Shown here piece after piece: positions 33,733 through 43,728 of a DNA stretch of 64,000 bases (the stretch's first letter is position 1; each line of letters opens with the position of its first letter). Source of the stretch: Thiomicrorhabdus sp. zzn3 (GTDB lineage Bacteria; Pseudomonadota; Gammaproteobacteria; Thiomicrospirales; Thiomicrospiraceae); NCBI RefSeq assembly GCF_029767755.1, contig NZ_JARUQS010000001.1, positions 682,001-746,000 of the forward strand, in the 5' to 3' direction. The notes under the pieces are model-generated. The model was not told the DNA's origin and searched no databases. It worked only from the letters and a program-made list of their open reading frames with translations. Made by a program: the position numbers and the translations under genes.

Positions 33733-34938
33733 CTATTCGTGACGGAGTGCCACGATGGGATCCAGTCTTGCGGCTTTGCGTGCCGGAAAATAGCCGAAAA
33801 AGACGCCAATAACCGCTGAGAACAGGAATGCAAGAAGGATAATCCACAGGTTGAGTACAAATGGAATGGCCATGGCGATGGACAAGCCATAGGAGACCAC
33901 AATCGCCAAAAAGATTCCGAACAGGCCTCCAAAGGTAGAGAGTACCACCGACTCTACCAAGAACTGCAACAGCACCTCTTTTTCGAGCGCGCCGATGGCC
34001 AGACGGATACCGATTTCTCGCGTGCGTTCGGTCACCGACACCAACATGATATTCATAATCCCGATACCGCCGACCAAAAGACTCACCGCCGCCACGGAAC
34101 CGAGCAACATGGTCAGGACTTCGGTGATATTGCTGAGCATGCTGGCGATCTCTTTCATGTCCATCACCGAAAAATCATTCTCTTCGTTGTCAGAGAGACG
34201 GCGACGTTCACGCATCAGGTTTTCTATTTTGGTTTTATACTGTGCCGTATCTAAACCGTGTTGAATCGCCACCTGAATACGATTGATGTCGGTATTACCA
34301 CTAATACGTCTTTGAAAAGTCTTTAATGGCATGATGATCAAATCGTCCTGATCGGAACCAAACGTACTTTGTCCCTTGGCCTCAAGGATGCCGATGACTT
34401 GGCAAGCCATGTTTTTAAAACGAATTTTATTTCCCAGCGCGGTGCCGGCAGCAAACAGCTCTTTTTTGATGGTTTCCCCGATGACGCACAGCGCACGACC
34501 GGAGCGTTCTTCTGAGGCCGTAAAGATGCGCCCAGAACGGATTTTCCATTCCCGTACGGTGAAGTATTCAACCGTGGTGCCTGAGACCGTGGTGGACCAG
34601 TTTTGATTACCATAAACGGCGGTAATCCCTTCACTGGATATGGGAGCTGCGGCTTTCACGCCGCGAATATCGCGTTGCAATGCGGTGGCGTCATCGCGTT
34701 TAAACAGAGGGGCGGTGTTGCGCGCTCCCATGCTCATGCGTTGGCCGGGTCTTATATTAATGAGGTTTGACCCCAGACTAGCCACATCCTGGGTCACCTG
34801 TTGGGTTGCGCCACTGCCTAAAGTGACCATGGTAATGACTGAAGCCACACCGATGACGATGCCTAATACGGTCAAGAAGGAACGCAGTAGGTTGCGGCGT
34901 ATTTCGCGCAAGGCAAGAAGAAAAGCGTCCCAAATCAT
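33733..34938 (-). CDS. macB: MacB-type ABC transporter permease
   Basis: 401 residues with four membrane segments and the MacB/FtsX topology: N-terminal ALREIRRNLLRSFLTVLGIVIGVASVI, a large periplasmic domain, and C-terminal GGIGIMNIMLVSVTERTREIGIRLAIGA. Here the permease is separate from the ATPase instead of fused as in E. coli MacB. Its start overlaps the ATPase stop by 4 nt. With the adaptor it should form an exporter of small molecules, peptides or envelope lipids; the outer-membrane duct would be a TolC protein encoded elsewhere. Confidence 0.88.
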   Translation of the reverse strand: MIWDAFLLALREIRRNLLRSFLTVLGIVIGVASVITMVTLGSGATQQVTQDVASLGSNLINIRPGQRMSMGARNTAPLFKRDDATALQRDIRGVKAAAPISSEGITAVYGNQNWSTTVSGTTVEYFTVREWKIRSGRIFTASEERSGRALCVIGETIKKELFAAGTALGNKIRFKNMACQVIGILEAKGQSTFGSDQDDLIIMPLKTFQRRISGNTDINRIQVAIQHGLDTAQYKTKIENLMRERRRLSDNEENDFSVMDMKEIASMLSNITEVLTMLLGSVAAVSLLVGGIGIMNIMLVSVTERTREIGIRLAIGALEKEVLLQFLVESVVLSTFGGLFGIFLAIVVSYGLSIAMAIPFVLNLWIILLAFLFSAVIGVFFGYFPARKAARLDPIVALRHE

Positions 34939-35723
34939 GGTGCGTTGTCCTCCATTGAGGTGGAGCTTGCCCTTGACGGCGTGATCTGATGTTGATCCGT
35001 TGACGTCTGGTGGTCATAGCCCTGTTGGCTAACGATTTGCCCATCCTTGAAAAGAATGCGTCGGTCAGCGTAGGCGGCCATCTCTTCTTCGTGGGTCACC
35101 ATGATAATGGTAATGCCTTGTTCCTGGTTAAGTTGACTGAGAATCTGCATGATTTCATGGGAATGGCGGCTGTCCAGGTTTCCGGTGGGTTCATCGGCCA
35201 AGAGCACTTTGGGTTGGGTGACAATCGCTCGTGCAATGGCCACACGTTGTTGCTGGCCTCCTGACAATTCTCCGGGAGTGTGATCGGTAAAGGTTTCCAG
35301 GCCCACACTTTGTAATGCCTGTAGAGCTAGATTACGGCGTTCTTTAATCGATAATCCCCGGTAGATGAGAGGCAGTTCGACATTTTCCAGTGCGGAGGTG
35401 CGATTAAGCAGATTGAACCCCTGAAAAACAAAGCCCAAGTAGTAACGACGCAGCAAGGCACGCTGGCGGGTGGTCATGCTTTCGACGTGCAAGCCGTCAA
35501 ATTGATAGGCTCCCGACGTCGGGGTGTCGAGACAGCCGAGGATATTCAAAGTGGTGGATTTGCCTGAACCGGAATGGCCCATAATGGCGACAAACTCACC
35601 TTGCTGGATAGTGAGATCAATGTTCTTGAGTACGGTTGAACGTGCGGCGCCACTCCCATAGCATTTAGTGACGGATTGCAGCTGGATCAGAGGGGGTGGA
35701 TTGGGCGCACGTTGAGAGGTCAT
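34935..35723 (-). CDS. ABC transporter ATP-binding protein (MacB/LolD type)
   Basis: 262 residues with Walker [10 protein letters not shown] at 49-57, the signature [15 protein letters not shown], Walker [14 protein letters not shown] and the H-loop VTHEE. It belongs to the LolD/MacB ATPase subfamily that powers mechanotransmission exporters. It overlaps its permease and adaptor genes by 4 nt on each side, so all three are one translational unit. Confidence 0.92.
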   Translation of the reverse strand: MTSQRAPNPPPLIQLQSVTKCYGSGAARSTVLKNIDLTIQQGEFVAIMGHSGSGKSTTLNILGCLDTPTSGAYQFDGLHVESMTTRQRALLRRYYLGFVFQGFNLLNRTSALENVELPLIYRGLSIKERRNLALQALQSVGLETFTDHTPGELSGGQQQRVAIARAIVTQPKVLLADEPTGNLDSRHSHEIMQILSQLNQEQGITIIMVTHEEEMAAYADRRILFKDGQIVSQQGYDHQTSTDQHQITPSRASSTSMEDNAP

Positions 35724-37018
35724 GGCGTACGGCCTTCCAGGGTATCGATAATGACCGCTTGACCAAGCTCTAGCCCACTGGTAATTTCGGTATGGAGGCC
35801 ATCGGTGAGGCCGGTTTGCACTGAGATTTGCTTGGGCACGCCGTTTTCCAAAACCCAGACATGATCGGCTTTTTGATTTGAGTGTGCGGTTTTTTCTTCT
35901 CTTGGTCGTCGTGGCAGCAGTTGGCTGACTACGCTGCTAGAGCCCGATTTTGACGCTTTAGGCAATTCAAAGCGTAGCGCGCTGTTGGGCACAAGCAGAG
36001 CATTGTGAATGTGTGCCACCGTAATGTCCGCAGTCGACGTCATTCCCGGTTTTAACTTAAGTTCGGGGTTGTCGACTTTTAATCTGGCGGGGTAGGTGAC
36101 CACGCCATCCACCGTTTCAGAGGCCAGATGAACTTTGGTGATGGTAGCGGGAAACGTCTCTTCGGGAAAGGCATCCACGGTAAAAGTGGCGGTCTGGCCT
36201 TCTTTAACCTGGCCGATGTCGGCCTCATCGATATTTAACAGCAGTTCCATTTGCGTCAGTGTGCGCGCGAGCGTAAACAGAACCGGAGCCTGGAGGGATG
36301 CGGCCACGGTCTGCCCGGGATCTATTTTCCGGGAAAGCACCACGCCGTCAAGCGGGGAAACGATGATCGCTTTGCGCAACTTGTCTTGCTGTAATGCAAG
36401 TGTTGCCTGCATCTGTTCGAGTTGCGCTTGCGCTGACTCCAGGTTCGCTTGGGCTTGTCGGAAAGCCGAGCGTGCGGTATTCACCTCTTCTTTGGAGATA
36501 AACTCTTTAGGTTCCAATTCGGCTTTGCGCTGGAACGTGGTGTGAGCTTCGTCATGCTGAACTTGAGCCTGTTTAAGCTGGGCTTGGGCGGCGTTGACGT
36601 TAGCTCGTGCTTGTTCGACTTGGGCTTCCAACGTGGTGGTGTCCAGTTTCAGCAGGACTTGCCCCTGTTTGACCTGATCGTTTTCATCCACCAAAACGGC
36701 TTTAACCGTTCCTGACGTTTCCGAGCTGATATCCACTTGATCAAGCGGGTTGAGCGTTCCGGTGGCGGTAACCTGAATTGTGAGATCTCCTTTCGTGACC
36801 TGTTCCAGGTCATAGCGGTATTGCGTGCGTTCTTGCGTGCTGTACTCCCAGGCCAACCACAGACCGATTGCGAGCAGCAAAATGAGCAGGCCTGATACCC
36901 AGATGGCTTTGTTTCGGCCACGAACTGGCGAGGCACCCAAAATTTCGTCTTTGAAGTTTTGTTCAGGTGATGGATTCCGTGTTTCAGGTTTCGAATCGGT
37001 ACTAGGAGAGTGGGGCAT
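35720..37018 (-). CDS. macA: MacA-like periplasmic adaptor
   Basis: About 432 residues from ATG 37018 (GGAG upstream). A single N-terminal membrane anchor (IWVSGLLILLLAIGLWLAWEYS) is followed by the lipoyl domain, a coiled-coil hairpin, a beta-barrel and a membrane-proximal domain: full adaptor architecture. LDQVDISSETSGTVKAVLVDENDQVKQGQVLLKLD and IVSPLDGVVLSRKIDPGQTVAASLQAPVLF are typical of MacA. It heads the adaptor-ATPase-permease operon. Confidence 0.88.
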   Translation of the reverse strand: MPHSPSTDSKPETRNPSPEQNFKDEILGASPVRGRNKAIWVSGLLILLLAIGLWLAWEYSTQERTQYRYDLEQVTKGDLTIQVTATGTLNPLDQVDISSETSGTVKAVLVDENDQVKQGQVLLKLDTTTLEAQVEQARANVNAAQAQLKQAQVQHDEAHTTFQRKAELEPKEFISKEEVNTARSAFRQAQANLESAQAQLEQMQATLALQQDKLRKAIIVSPLDGVVLSRKIDPGQTVAASLQAPVLFTLARTLTQMELLLNIDEADIGQVKEGQTATFTVDAFPEETFPATITKVHLASETVDGVVTYPARLKVDNPELKLKPGMTSTADITVAHIHNALLVPNSALRFELPKASKSGSSSVVSQLLPRRPREEKTAHSNQKADHVWVLENGVPKQISVQTGLTDGLHTEITSGLELGQAVIIDTLEGRTP

Positions 37019-37165
37019 GGCGAACTCCAAAAAAGGCCGTGTTTGAATTTATGATAGCACGCCATTTTGCAGAGCATGGTACTTTAAGTGCAATGAGTGT
37101 AATGATAATTACATTTTTTGATTTGGATCAAATTTGGACGGTTTGGAGCGATTTAGGGAAATAAG

Positions 37166-37215
37166 CAGGCCTGTCATAAATTGAGATGAATGTGACTCTT
37201 AAGCGAGAGGCCTGT
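37166..37215. repeat. two AGGCCTGT-containing direct repeats 3' of ylqF
   Basis: AAGCAGGCCTGTCAT (from 37163) and AAGCGAGAGGCCTGTGAT (from 37200) are imperfect direct copies. The first holds an exact CAGGCCTG at 37166-37173. Both lie in the gap following the ylqF stop on the minus strand. Confidence 0.55.
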
Positions 37216-37260
37216 GATCTTGTTATGTCGATTAAAGGGTCATCTTGGTCAGGATAGAAA

Positions 37261-38202
37261 TTAACGATTGCGTTTACGTTTGCTGCGTCTGGCCGCTTTT
37301 TCGGCTTCACGCGCTTTTTTCTTCTCTTCTTTCTGTCGGCGAATACGTTCCACCTCTTTGAGCTCGGTTTCCATCATTTGCGGCGTTTCCAAAGTGATCG
37401 GGCCGAGTTTGTTGTCACGGTATTCCATAATCAGAATGCGAGAAATCTTATCCAGATCGACCATGCCGCCGGAACGCAGACAGCCGCGTTTTCGGCCGAT
37501 GGTTTCCAAAAAGTCGATGTCGCTGAGCGGCAATTCGTCCAAATCAAAACGCGACTTCAACGCATCCGGATAGGCTTCAAGCAGGTATTCCGCGGCATAG
37601 GAGGCGATATCGGGCAATTCAAAGGCGGTTTCCTTGATTCCTCCAGTGATCGCCAGGCGGTAGCCGCTATTCTCATTTTCAATATTCGGCCAGAGCATGC
37701 CCGGGGTGTCGATCAGAGTGATTTTCTCTTCCAGCTTGATGCGCTGCTGATTTTTAGTGACGGCCGGTTCGTTGCCCGTTTTGGCAATGGTGCGTCCGGT
37801 AATGCTGTTGATCAGAGTGGATTTGCCGACATTGGGAATGCCGATAATCAGGGCATGAATGGTTTTAACACTGTCGGCTTTTTCCGGTGCCATTTTTTTG
37901 ATCAGGCTGATGATCTGTTCACGTTTGTCGGTTTGTTGGGCGTTGAAAGCGAGGGTTTTCACGCTTTTTTCACGTTCAAGATAGTCCTGCCAAGCCACTG
38001 TTTTCTCTGGGTCTGCCAAGTCGGTTTTGTTGAGGATTTTGATGGTGGGCTTGTCTTTACGAATCTGGGCAATCAACGGATTTTCACTGCTGAAGGGAAT
38101 GCGCGCATCCAGCACTTCGATAAAAACATCGACCTGATTGAAGATTTCACGCACTTCCTTTTGCGCCTTGTGCATGTGTCCCGGATACCATTGAATGCCC
38201 AT
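37261..38202 (-). CDS. ylqF: ribosome biogenesis GTPase YlqF/RbgA
   Basis: 313 residues, circularly permuted GTPase. The G4 motif NKTD (58-61) precedes G1 GIPNVGKST (121-129), G2-like TKNQQ and G3 DTPGM. N-terminal QWYPGHMHKAQKEV is diagnostic. The family acts in late assembly of the large ribosomal subunit. A C-terminal, very basic tail (EEKKKAREAEKAARRSKRKRNR) is longer than usual and probably binds RNA. Confidence 0.92.
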   Translation of the reverse strand: MGIQWYPGHMHKAQKEVREIFNQVDVFIEVLDARIPFSSENPLIAQIRKDKPTIKILNKTDLADPEKTVAWQDYLEREKSVKTLAFNAQQTDKREQIISLIKKMAPEKADSVKTIHALIIGIPNVGKSTLINSITGRTIAKTGNEPAVTKNQQRIKLEEKITLIDTPGMLWPNIENENSGYRLAITGGIKETAFELPDIASYAAEYLLEAYPDALKSRFDLDELPLSDIDFLETIGRKRGCLRSGGMVDLDKISRILIMEYRDNKLGPITLETPQMMETELKEVERIRRQKEEKKKAREAEKAARRSKRKRNR

Positions 38203-38449
38203 TTCTGTGTCCTTTGTCTTAGGTTATGCTCATTATAGCGTTTTACGCGGGGTTTATCTGTTAGCGGATTTGTCAGAGCTTTAAAAACTCAACGGGCCTG
38301 GTCTAAAAAGAGGAGATGATAAGTTGATCGAGTCATCAAAAAAAGTAATTTCCTAGTGGTTTACTTGGTTTATACTGGAACACAGAGGTAAGGTCTTTAC
38401 GGCGCTGTTAGTCAGCGTTGAATCCACGTTTCTGCGAAAGGAGAAAGGC

Positions 38450-38776
38450 ATGCCGACGGTGCGAAAACTGCAACCTAAGATGTTACCTCAAAAACCTTCT
38501 GTTCATTCAACAGCTTCATCTGAAACGCCGTGCGCGGTGTACGACTTTCAGGCCAAACAAAGGGATCAGGAAGTCGATATGATGCCGGGCGATTGGGCAG
38601 AAGCCGGCAATCCCACCCCTTATGAACTGCGTGTCACCATTCATACCTGTAAACGGCTGTGGCAGCTTAATCAAGAGGCGTTGAATCATCCAGATTGTGA
38701 TCGGGAAGTCACCGAGCAAAACATTAAAGTGCTGGAGAAGCTCTATCTGGTTTTAATGGACTATCTGGTGGAATGA
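38450..38776 (+). CDS. conserved-looking protein of unknown function
   Basis: 108 residues with a strong ribosome-binding site (AAAGGAGAAAGG) before ATG 38450. The N-terminal half is low-complexity and polar. The C-terminal half is helical (PYELRVTIHTCKRLWQLNQEA...VTEQNIKVLEKLYLVLMDYL). No signal peptide or named domain is apparent. It is divergent from ylqF across about 250 bp that contain a variant AACGGGCCTGGT near 38290 and nothing else I can identify. Confidence 0.7.
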   Translation: MPTVRKLQPKMLPQKPSVHSTASSETPCAVYDFQAKQRDQEVDMMPGDWAEAGNPTPYELRVTIHTCKRLWQLNQEALNHPDCDREVTEQNIKVLEKLYLVLMDYLVE

Positions 38777-38801
38777 ACGGGGTTGGATCGGCTGAAGAAA
38801 A

Positions 38802-39563
38802 TCAACCTAGCGGATCTTGGCGATAAAACAGCGCCAATTGTTTATAGATCGCCGGAAAAGCGTGTTGTAGATGGCGGGGCGTGGTAAAAAAGTACTCGCT
38901 GCACACCGCAAAAAATTCGGCAGGAGCCGTGGCGGCATAGGCGTTGATGGCCGGTCGCTGCCGATGCTCAATTTGCCGCTGCAGGCTTTCATACCCCTCA
39001 CTAAACGCCCGTGTCCACTCGGAACGCACCATGTCAGCCGGCAGGGGGGGCATACCGTTGGCTTTGCCGTTGAGCATATCCAGTTTGTGCGCAAATTCGT
39101 GGATCACGAGGTTATGTCCCGATCTAGGTGTTGTTAAATCGGTTTTGACGGTCTCCCAGGAGAGAATGACCGGACCGTTTGACCAGGCCTCTCCTCCCAG
39201 AAAAGAGTCTTCATGCGAAACCAGTCCGATGCTGTCGGTAACCTCGCGATTGACTTTGAAAGCCGCTGGATACACCACAATATCCGACCAGCCTCCGTAG
39301 TCATCCAGAGAGCGCTTGAGAGTGAGAAGGCAGGCCTGTGCGGCGATCGCCACGGTCATCTCTTTGGTCACGGCCAGTTCTTGGGTGCCGATAAAGTTTT
39401 TCCTCTGCAGGAACAGGGTACATAATTCGCGCAGGTGCGCTTTTTCAACCGCGCTCAGCCCATGAAACAGAGGGGCCTGATGTATCAGCATCCGCCAGAT
39501 GTGATGCGGAACAGGGTGGTGGTGGAGCTGATAACGCGTCAGCCAATTCTGGAGCCATTTCAT
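38802..39563 (-). CDS. mtfA: M90-family zinc peptidase MtfA
   Basis: 253 residues. The zinc motif HEFAH at 155-159 is followed by KLDMLNGKANGMPPLP, and the third ligand glutamate lies in PAEFFAVCSEYFFTTP; all are hallmarks of MtfA (YeeI). In E. coli MtfA titrates the Mlc repressor and has peptidase activity. The start overlaps the ald stop by 4 nt, suggesting coupled translation. Confidence 0.9.
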   Translation of the reverse strand: MKWLQNWLTRYQLHHHPVPHHIWRMLIHQAPLFHGLSAVEKAHLRELCTLFLQRKNFIGTQELAVTKEMTVAIAAQACLLTLKRSLDDYGGWSDIVVYPAAFKVNREVTDSIGLVSHEDSFLGGEAWSNGPVILSWETVKTDLTTPRSGHNLVIHEFAHKLDMLNGKANGMPPLPADMVRSEWTRAFSEGYESLQRQIEHRQRPAINAYAATAPAEFFAVCSEYFFTTPRHLQHAFPAIYKQLALFYRQDPLG

Positions 39564-40681
39564 AACGAGCTCAGCACCGCTTCAGCTGGCATAAAGTCCA
39601 GTTTTAGACTCTCGGCCACGCTTTGATTGGTCACTTGTCCGCAACACACATTGAGTCCTTGCATAAATCCGCTGTCTTCCAACAGGGCTTTTGGGTAGCC
39701 CAGATTAGCCAGTTTGAGAATATAGGGCAGGGTGGCGTGATTGAGCGCAAGCGCGCTGGTTCTCGGCACGGTACCGGGCATATTGGTGACACAGTAATGC
39801 ACGACCTCGTCGACCATATAGATCGGCTGTTCGTGCGTCGTTGGATGGGCGGTTTCAATGCAGCCGCCTTGATCAATGGCGACATCGATAATGACCGAAC
39901 CCGCTTTCATCTGTTTCACCTGCTGCGCAGTGACCAGTTTGGGCGCGGCCGCCCCGGGAACCAATACCGCTCCCACCACCAGATCGGCTTCAAGCAGGTG
40001 GTTGTTTAGTGCATCGGCAGTGGAAAACACCGTTTTGATGCGGTTGCCAAACTGCATTTCAATACGGCGCAGTGCATCAAGGTTACGGTCGAGCACGGTG
40101 ACATCGGCGCCTAGGCCAATCGCCATTTGTACGGCATTGCGACCGACGGTTCCGCCGCCGAGGATCACGACTTTGGCGGCTTCCACTCCGGTGACCCCGG
40201 CGAGGAGAATGCCACGGCCGCCGTCCATTTTTTGCAGATAGTGGGCGCCGACCTGAATCGAGAGACGTCCGGCCACTTCGGACATGGGGGCCAGCAAAGG
40301 CAAACGGCCATAGGCGTCTGCAACGGTTTCATAGGCGATGCAGATCGCGTTGCTTTCGATCAGCGCGTTGGTCTGTTGAGGATCTGGCGCGAGGTGCAGA
40401 TAGGTAAACAGAATTTGGTTTTCGCGTAACCAGGCATATTCGCAGGGTTGAGGTTCTTTGACCTTAACGATCATCTCGGCGTCATCATAGATTTCTTTGG
40501 CGGTGGTAAGAATCTTTGCGCCGGCTTGACGGTAATCGTCGTCGCTGAAGCCGATGCCATTGGCCGCTTGGGTTTCCACCCAGACCTGGTGACCCTGTTT
40601 GACCAGTTCATGCACATTAGCGGGAATCAGGCCGACGCGGAATTCGTTGTTTTTGATCTCTTTCGGGACGCCGATCAGCAT
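39560..40681 (-). CDS. ald: alanine dehydrogenase
   Basis: 373 residues from ATG 40681, which follows GAGGGG; ATG 40696 lacks a site. The enzyme interconverts L-alanine and pyruvate plus ammonia with NAD. Seen are MLIGVPKEIKNNEFRVGLIP, the catalytic lysine/histidine region (VKVKEPQPCEY, LFTYLHLAPDP), the NAD loop VVILGGGTVGRNAVQMA and NMPGTVPRTSALALNHATLPY. It is the upstream gene of an ald-mtfA unit. Confidence 0.94.
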   Translation of the reverse strand: MLIGVPKEIKNNEFRVGLIPANVHELVKQGHQVWVETQAANGIGFSDDDYRQAGAKILTTAKEIYDDAEMIVKVKEPQPCEYAWLRENQILFTYLHLAPDPQQTNALIESNAICIAYETVADAYGRLPLLAPMSEVAGRLSIQVGAHYLQKMDGGRGILLAGVTGVEAAKVVILGGGTVGRNAVQMAIGLGADVTVLDRNLDALRRIEMQFGNRIKTVFSTADALNNHLLEADLVVGAVLVPGAAAPKLVTAQQVKQMKAGSVIIDVAIDQGGCIETAHPTTHEQPIYMVDEVVHYCVTNMPGTVPRTSALALNHATLPYILKLANLGYPKALLEDSGFMQGLNVCCGQVTNQSVAESLKLDFMPAEAVLSSL

Positions 40682-40894
40682 GGTGTTGCCCCTCATTTTG
40701 GTTCACGTGAAGTTTAGTGTATACCAATTGCAACGCGAAAGTGGCACCTAGGCGATAAACCACGGGTAAGCTAGGAGAAAAACCGCATCAGCCAGGGACG
40801 CAATACAGTCCGCTGTGAATGGATTGTGTGCCCGACGGCTGCTTTGGGTGATATCATTTTTGTTTTCAATGCTGTCATTTAGGATAAACAGGTT

Positions 40895-42084
40895 ATGGCA
40901 CCCCCTTCGGCATTATTGTTGATTATTGTTGTCTCTCTAGTGAGTATGATGGCGCCGTTTTCGATTGATACTTACCTGCCGTCGTTTCCAGCCATAGAGC
41001 AGGAATTGCAGGTATCGCGCGAACTGATGACGCAGACATTGGCGATCTACCTGGGCTCTTTTGCGGTGGCGACCTTAGTTTGGGGCCGATGTCGGATCGT
41101 TGGGGACGGCGCAAGATCGTACTTTGGAGCCTGCTTGGGTATTTGCTGGCTACCGTCATCTGTGCCTTGGCACCCTTCTACGAGACGCTATTGTTCGGGC
41201 GTGCTTTGCAAGGGGTTATGGCGGCCGGTAGCCTGGTGGCGAGCCGGGCGATGATCCGAGATGCTTTCCCGCCTCAGGAGGCGCAAAAAGCGATGGCGAT
41301 GGTGATGATGCTGTTTGCGGTGGCCCCGGCATTGGCACCGATTATTGGCGGTTGGCTTGAAGTGCACAGTGGCTGGCGTTCGGTTTTCTATTTTCTCGCC
41401 ATTTATGCCGGCCTGATTTTAATTCTGTTCTATTTACGTATTGGCGAGACCCAGCAGGTGGAGCACGTTCAGTCCATCCATCCGCTGAGTATCACCCGAT
41501 CTTATTGGCACAGTCTGATGCATCCGCACTTTTTACGTTTGGTCGTTGCCCAAGGGTTGCTGGTTGGCGGGTTTTTTGTCTATGTCGTCGGTTCGACCAG
41601 TTTGATCTTTGATCATCTGCACCTTCAGGAGCAGGATTTCTGGGTGTTTTTCGTGCCGGTGGTGGCGGGGATCTTGATCGGTTCTTTCGGATCGCACCGT
41701 CTAGCGCATAAGCTATCGGCGCCCCGGGTGATTTCGTTGGCCTTGCTGTTCGGTTTATTTAGCGTGGTGAGCAATATGGCACTGGAAAGTTGGTTTGATC
41801 AACCCAGGGTTTGGTGGGTAGTAGGGCCTTTGGTATTTTATGCCATTGGGTTTGCATTGGCCAATCCGGCGCTGAGTATTGTGGCCTTGGATTGTCTGCC
41901 GAGTAAGCGCGGCCTGGCGGCTTCAGTGCAAAGTTTGATGCAGATGGGAACGGCTGCGCTGGTGGCCTCTTTTGTGGTGCCGTTGGTCCACCACAGTTTA
42001 TGGCTGATGGCGTGTTCGCAAGCGCTTATGCTCTTGATTGCAGGTGCTCTCTGGTTGAGTGTTCGTCACCAGCTCAGCGATTAA
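40895..42084 (+). pseudogene. Bcr/CflA-family MFS drug transporter, frameshifted
   Basis: Two overlapping frames together make one transporter of about 395 residues. The first (from 40895) gives SIDTYLPSFPAIEQEL...LAIYLGSFAVATLVWG. The second (open to 42084) continues with GPMSDRWGRRKIVLWSLLGYLLATVICALAPFYE and ten further membrane segments. In intact relatives the junction reads GPxSDRxGRR, so one base, probably a C, is missing in the GGGGCC run at about 41082-41087. The rest is undamaged, so this is a recent mutation or a sequencing error. Intact, it would be a 12-helix proton-driven exporter of drugs or metabolites. Confidence 0.85.
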
Positions 42085-42091
42085 AAGTGAA

Positions 42092-42099
42092 CAGGCCTG
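42092..42099. repeat. CAGGCCTG element 3' of the MFS gene
   Basis: An exact core in the context GTGAACAGGCCTGTC, starting 7 nt after the transporter stop codon. The following 150 bp up to nfeD are A+T-rich and show no other feature. Confidence 0.7.
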
Positions 42100-42255
42100 T
42101 CTAAAACTGGAACTTTGGTTTCAAAATAGCGATCATATTTGATTTTATTTATTGATTTTATTTAGAAATTTTTTTCTAAGAGGAGTAGAGTAGAAAAAGG
42201 CGTTTCAAATCAGTTCAAAGTTGTTGCATGCGATAGCGCAACTTAAGGAGCAGAG

Positions 42256-43710
42256 ATGACGAAGCAGAAAATCCTGAAGCAAAGGCGCTTGCAAACGGTC
42301 TGGTTTGTTGTGCTGGCTACGCTGGCCGCACTGGTGGTGCAAAGTGCTTTGGCCAAAAGTATTCAGGAAGATGCGTTTAACGCAGGCGATATTGCGCTTT
42401 TACGCATTGAGGGCATTATTGGTCCGGCAACGGAGGATTATGTTTCACGTGCTCTGCAAACGGTCTCCTCTCAAAAGTCCCAGATGGTGGTGATTCAAAT
42501 GGACACGCCTGGCGGACTCGATTCTTCCATGCGCGGCATCATCAAAAATATCGTTAATGCCAACCTTCCGGTCATCACTTATGTGGCGCCCAGTGGGGCC
42601 AGAGCGGCCAGCGCCGGAACCTATATCCTCTATGCCAGTCATATTGCCGCCATGGCCCCTGCGACCAATTTAGGCGCGGCGACCCCGGTTTCTCTGCCGT
42701 CTATGCCCAATCCGGCTAAAGCCATTCAAGAAAAAGTGTTCGACTCGCAGCCCGCTGATCCCCATGAGTCTGAGGCCAAGCAGAGGTTTGCGCCTGCCGC
42801 CGCAGAACCGAGTCAATTGAAGGCGGTTAATGATGCAGTCGCGTATATTCAGGGGTTGGCTGAATTGCGCGGTCGCAATGCGCAGTGGGCCGAAAAAGCG
42901 GTGCGGGAGGCCGCGAGTCTAACGGCGCAAGAGGCGCTGAAACTCAATGTCATTGATGTGGTGGCCGAGAATCTGCACGATCTGTTGCGTCAATTGGATG
43001 GGCGTATTATCACACTGAACGATCGAGTGGTGATGTTAAAAACACAAGGGGTGCCGGTGCATGCGTTTACACCCGATTGGCGCAGCCGTCTGTTGAGTGT
43101 GATTACCAATCCGAATGTCGCCTATATTTTGATGCTGATCGGTATCTACGGCCTGATTCTGGAGTTTTACAATCCAGGATCCGTTCTGCCCGGTACCATT
43201 GGCGGGATTTCCCTGTTGCTGGCACTGTATGCGTTTCAACTGTTGCCGATCAATTATGCCGGTATGGGGCTGATTCTTTTGGGCGCTATTTTAATGATTG
43301 CGGAGGCCTTTGAACCCAGTTTCGGGGTGCTTGGAATAGGCGGTGTCACCGCCTTTGTCATCGGTTCGGTGATTTTAATGGACACTAAAGCCCCCGGATT
43401 CGGCATTGATTGGGCGGTGATAGCGACCTTTTCGGTGATTAGCTTGGCGGTATTGGTGGTGATTGTCGGTTTGGCATTGAAATCACGCTCAAGGCCAGTG
43501 GTCAGCGGAGCGGAGGAGATGGTCGGCAGTGAAGGCGAAGCGGTCAATGAATTCGTTGCTAAAGGGATCGAAGGCGCAATAGGCTTTCAGGGACATGTAT
43601 TGATCCATGGTGAACATTGGCAGGCACGGAGCGATGTGCCGCTGCATAAAAACCAGCCAGTCAGAGTGGTCGAGATTCACAATCTGACATTAAAGGTGGA
43701 ACCGGTTTAA
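42256..43710 (+). CDS. nfeD: NfeD-type membrane serine protease (ClpP class)
   Basis: 484 residues. A signal/anchor is followed by a ClpP-like protease domain (QMDTPGGLDSSMRGIIKNI, then SGARAASAGTYILYA with likely nucleophile S119), a set of four or five membrane helices (about 290-410) and a C-terminal OB-fold NfeD domain (GFQGHVLIHGEHWQARSD). In relatives this protease cleaves the C-terminus of its partner slipin. The slipin gene follows after 12-18 nt, confirming the pair. Confidence 0.92.
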   Translation: MTKQKILKQRRLQTVWFVVLATLAALVVQSALAKSIQEDAFNAGDIALLRIEGIIGPATEDYVSRALQTVSSQKSQMVVIQMDTPGGLDSSMRGIIKNIVNANLPVITYVAPSGARAASAGTYILYASHIAAMAPATNLGAATPVSLPSMPNPAKAIQEKVFDSQPADPHESEAKQRFAPAAAEPSQLKAVNDAVAYIQGLAELRGRNAQWAEKAVREAASLTAQEALKLNVIDVVAENLHDLLRQLDGRIITLNDRVVMLKTQGVPVHAFTPDWRSRLLSVITNPNVAYILMLIGIYGLILEFYNPGSVLPGTIGGISLLLALYAFQLLPINYAGMGLILLGAILMIAEAFEPSFGVLGIGGVTAFVIGSVILMDTKAPGFGIDWAVIATFSVISLAVLVVIVGLALKSRSRPVVSGAEEMVGSEGEAVNEFVAKGIEGAIGFQGHVLIHGEHWQARSDVPLHKNQPVRVVEIHNLTLKVEPV

Positions 43711-43728
43711 ATCAGAGGGGAAATGGTT

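Noticed and set aside
37378-38238. 286-codon plus-strand frame opposite ylqF
   Set aside because: It mirrors the GTPase gene and has low-complexity, Phe/Asp-rich composition typical of antisense frames.
41078-41092. Programmed -1 frameshift in the MFS gene
   Set aside because: The junction lacks a canonical slippery heptamer and a downstream structure; the family does not use recoding, so a missing base is simpler.
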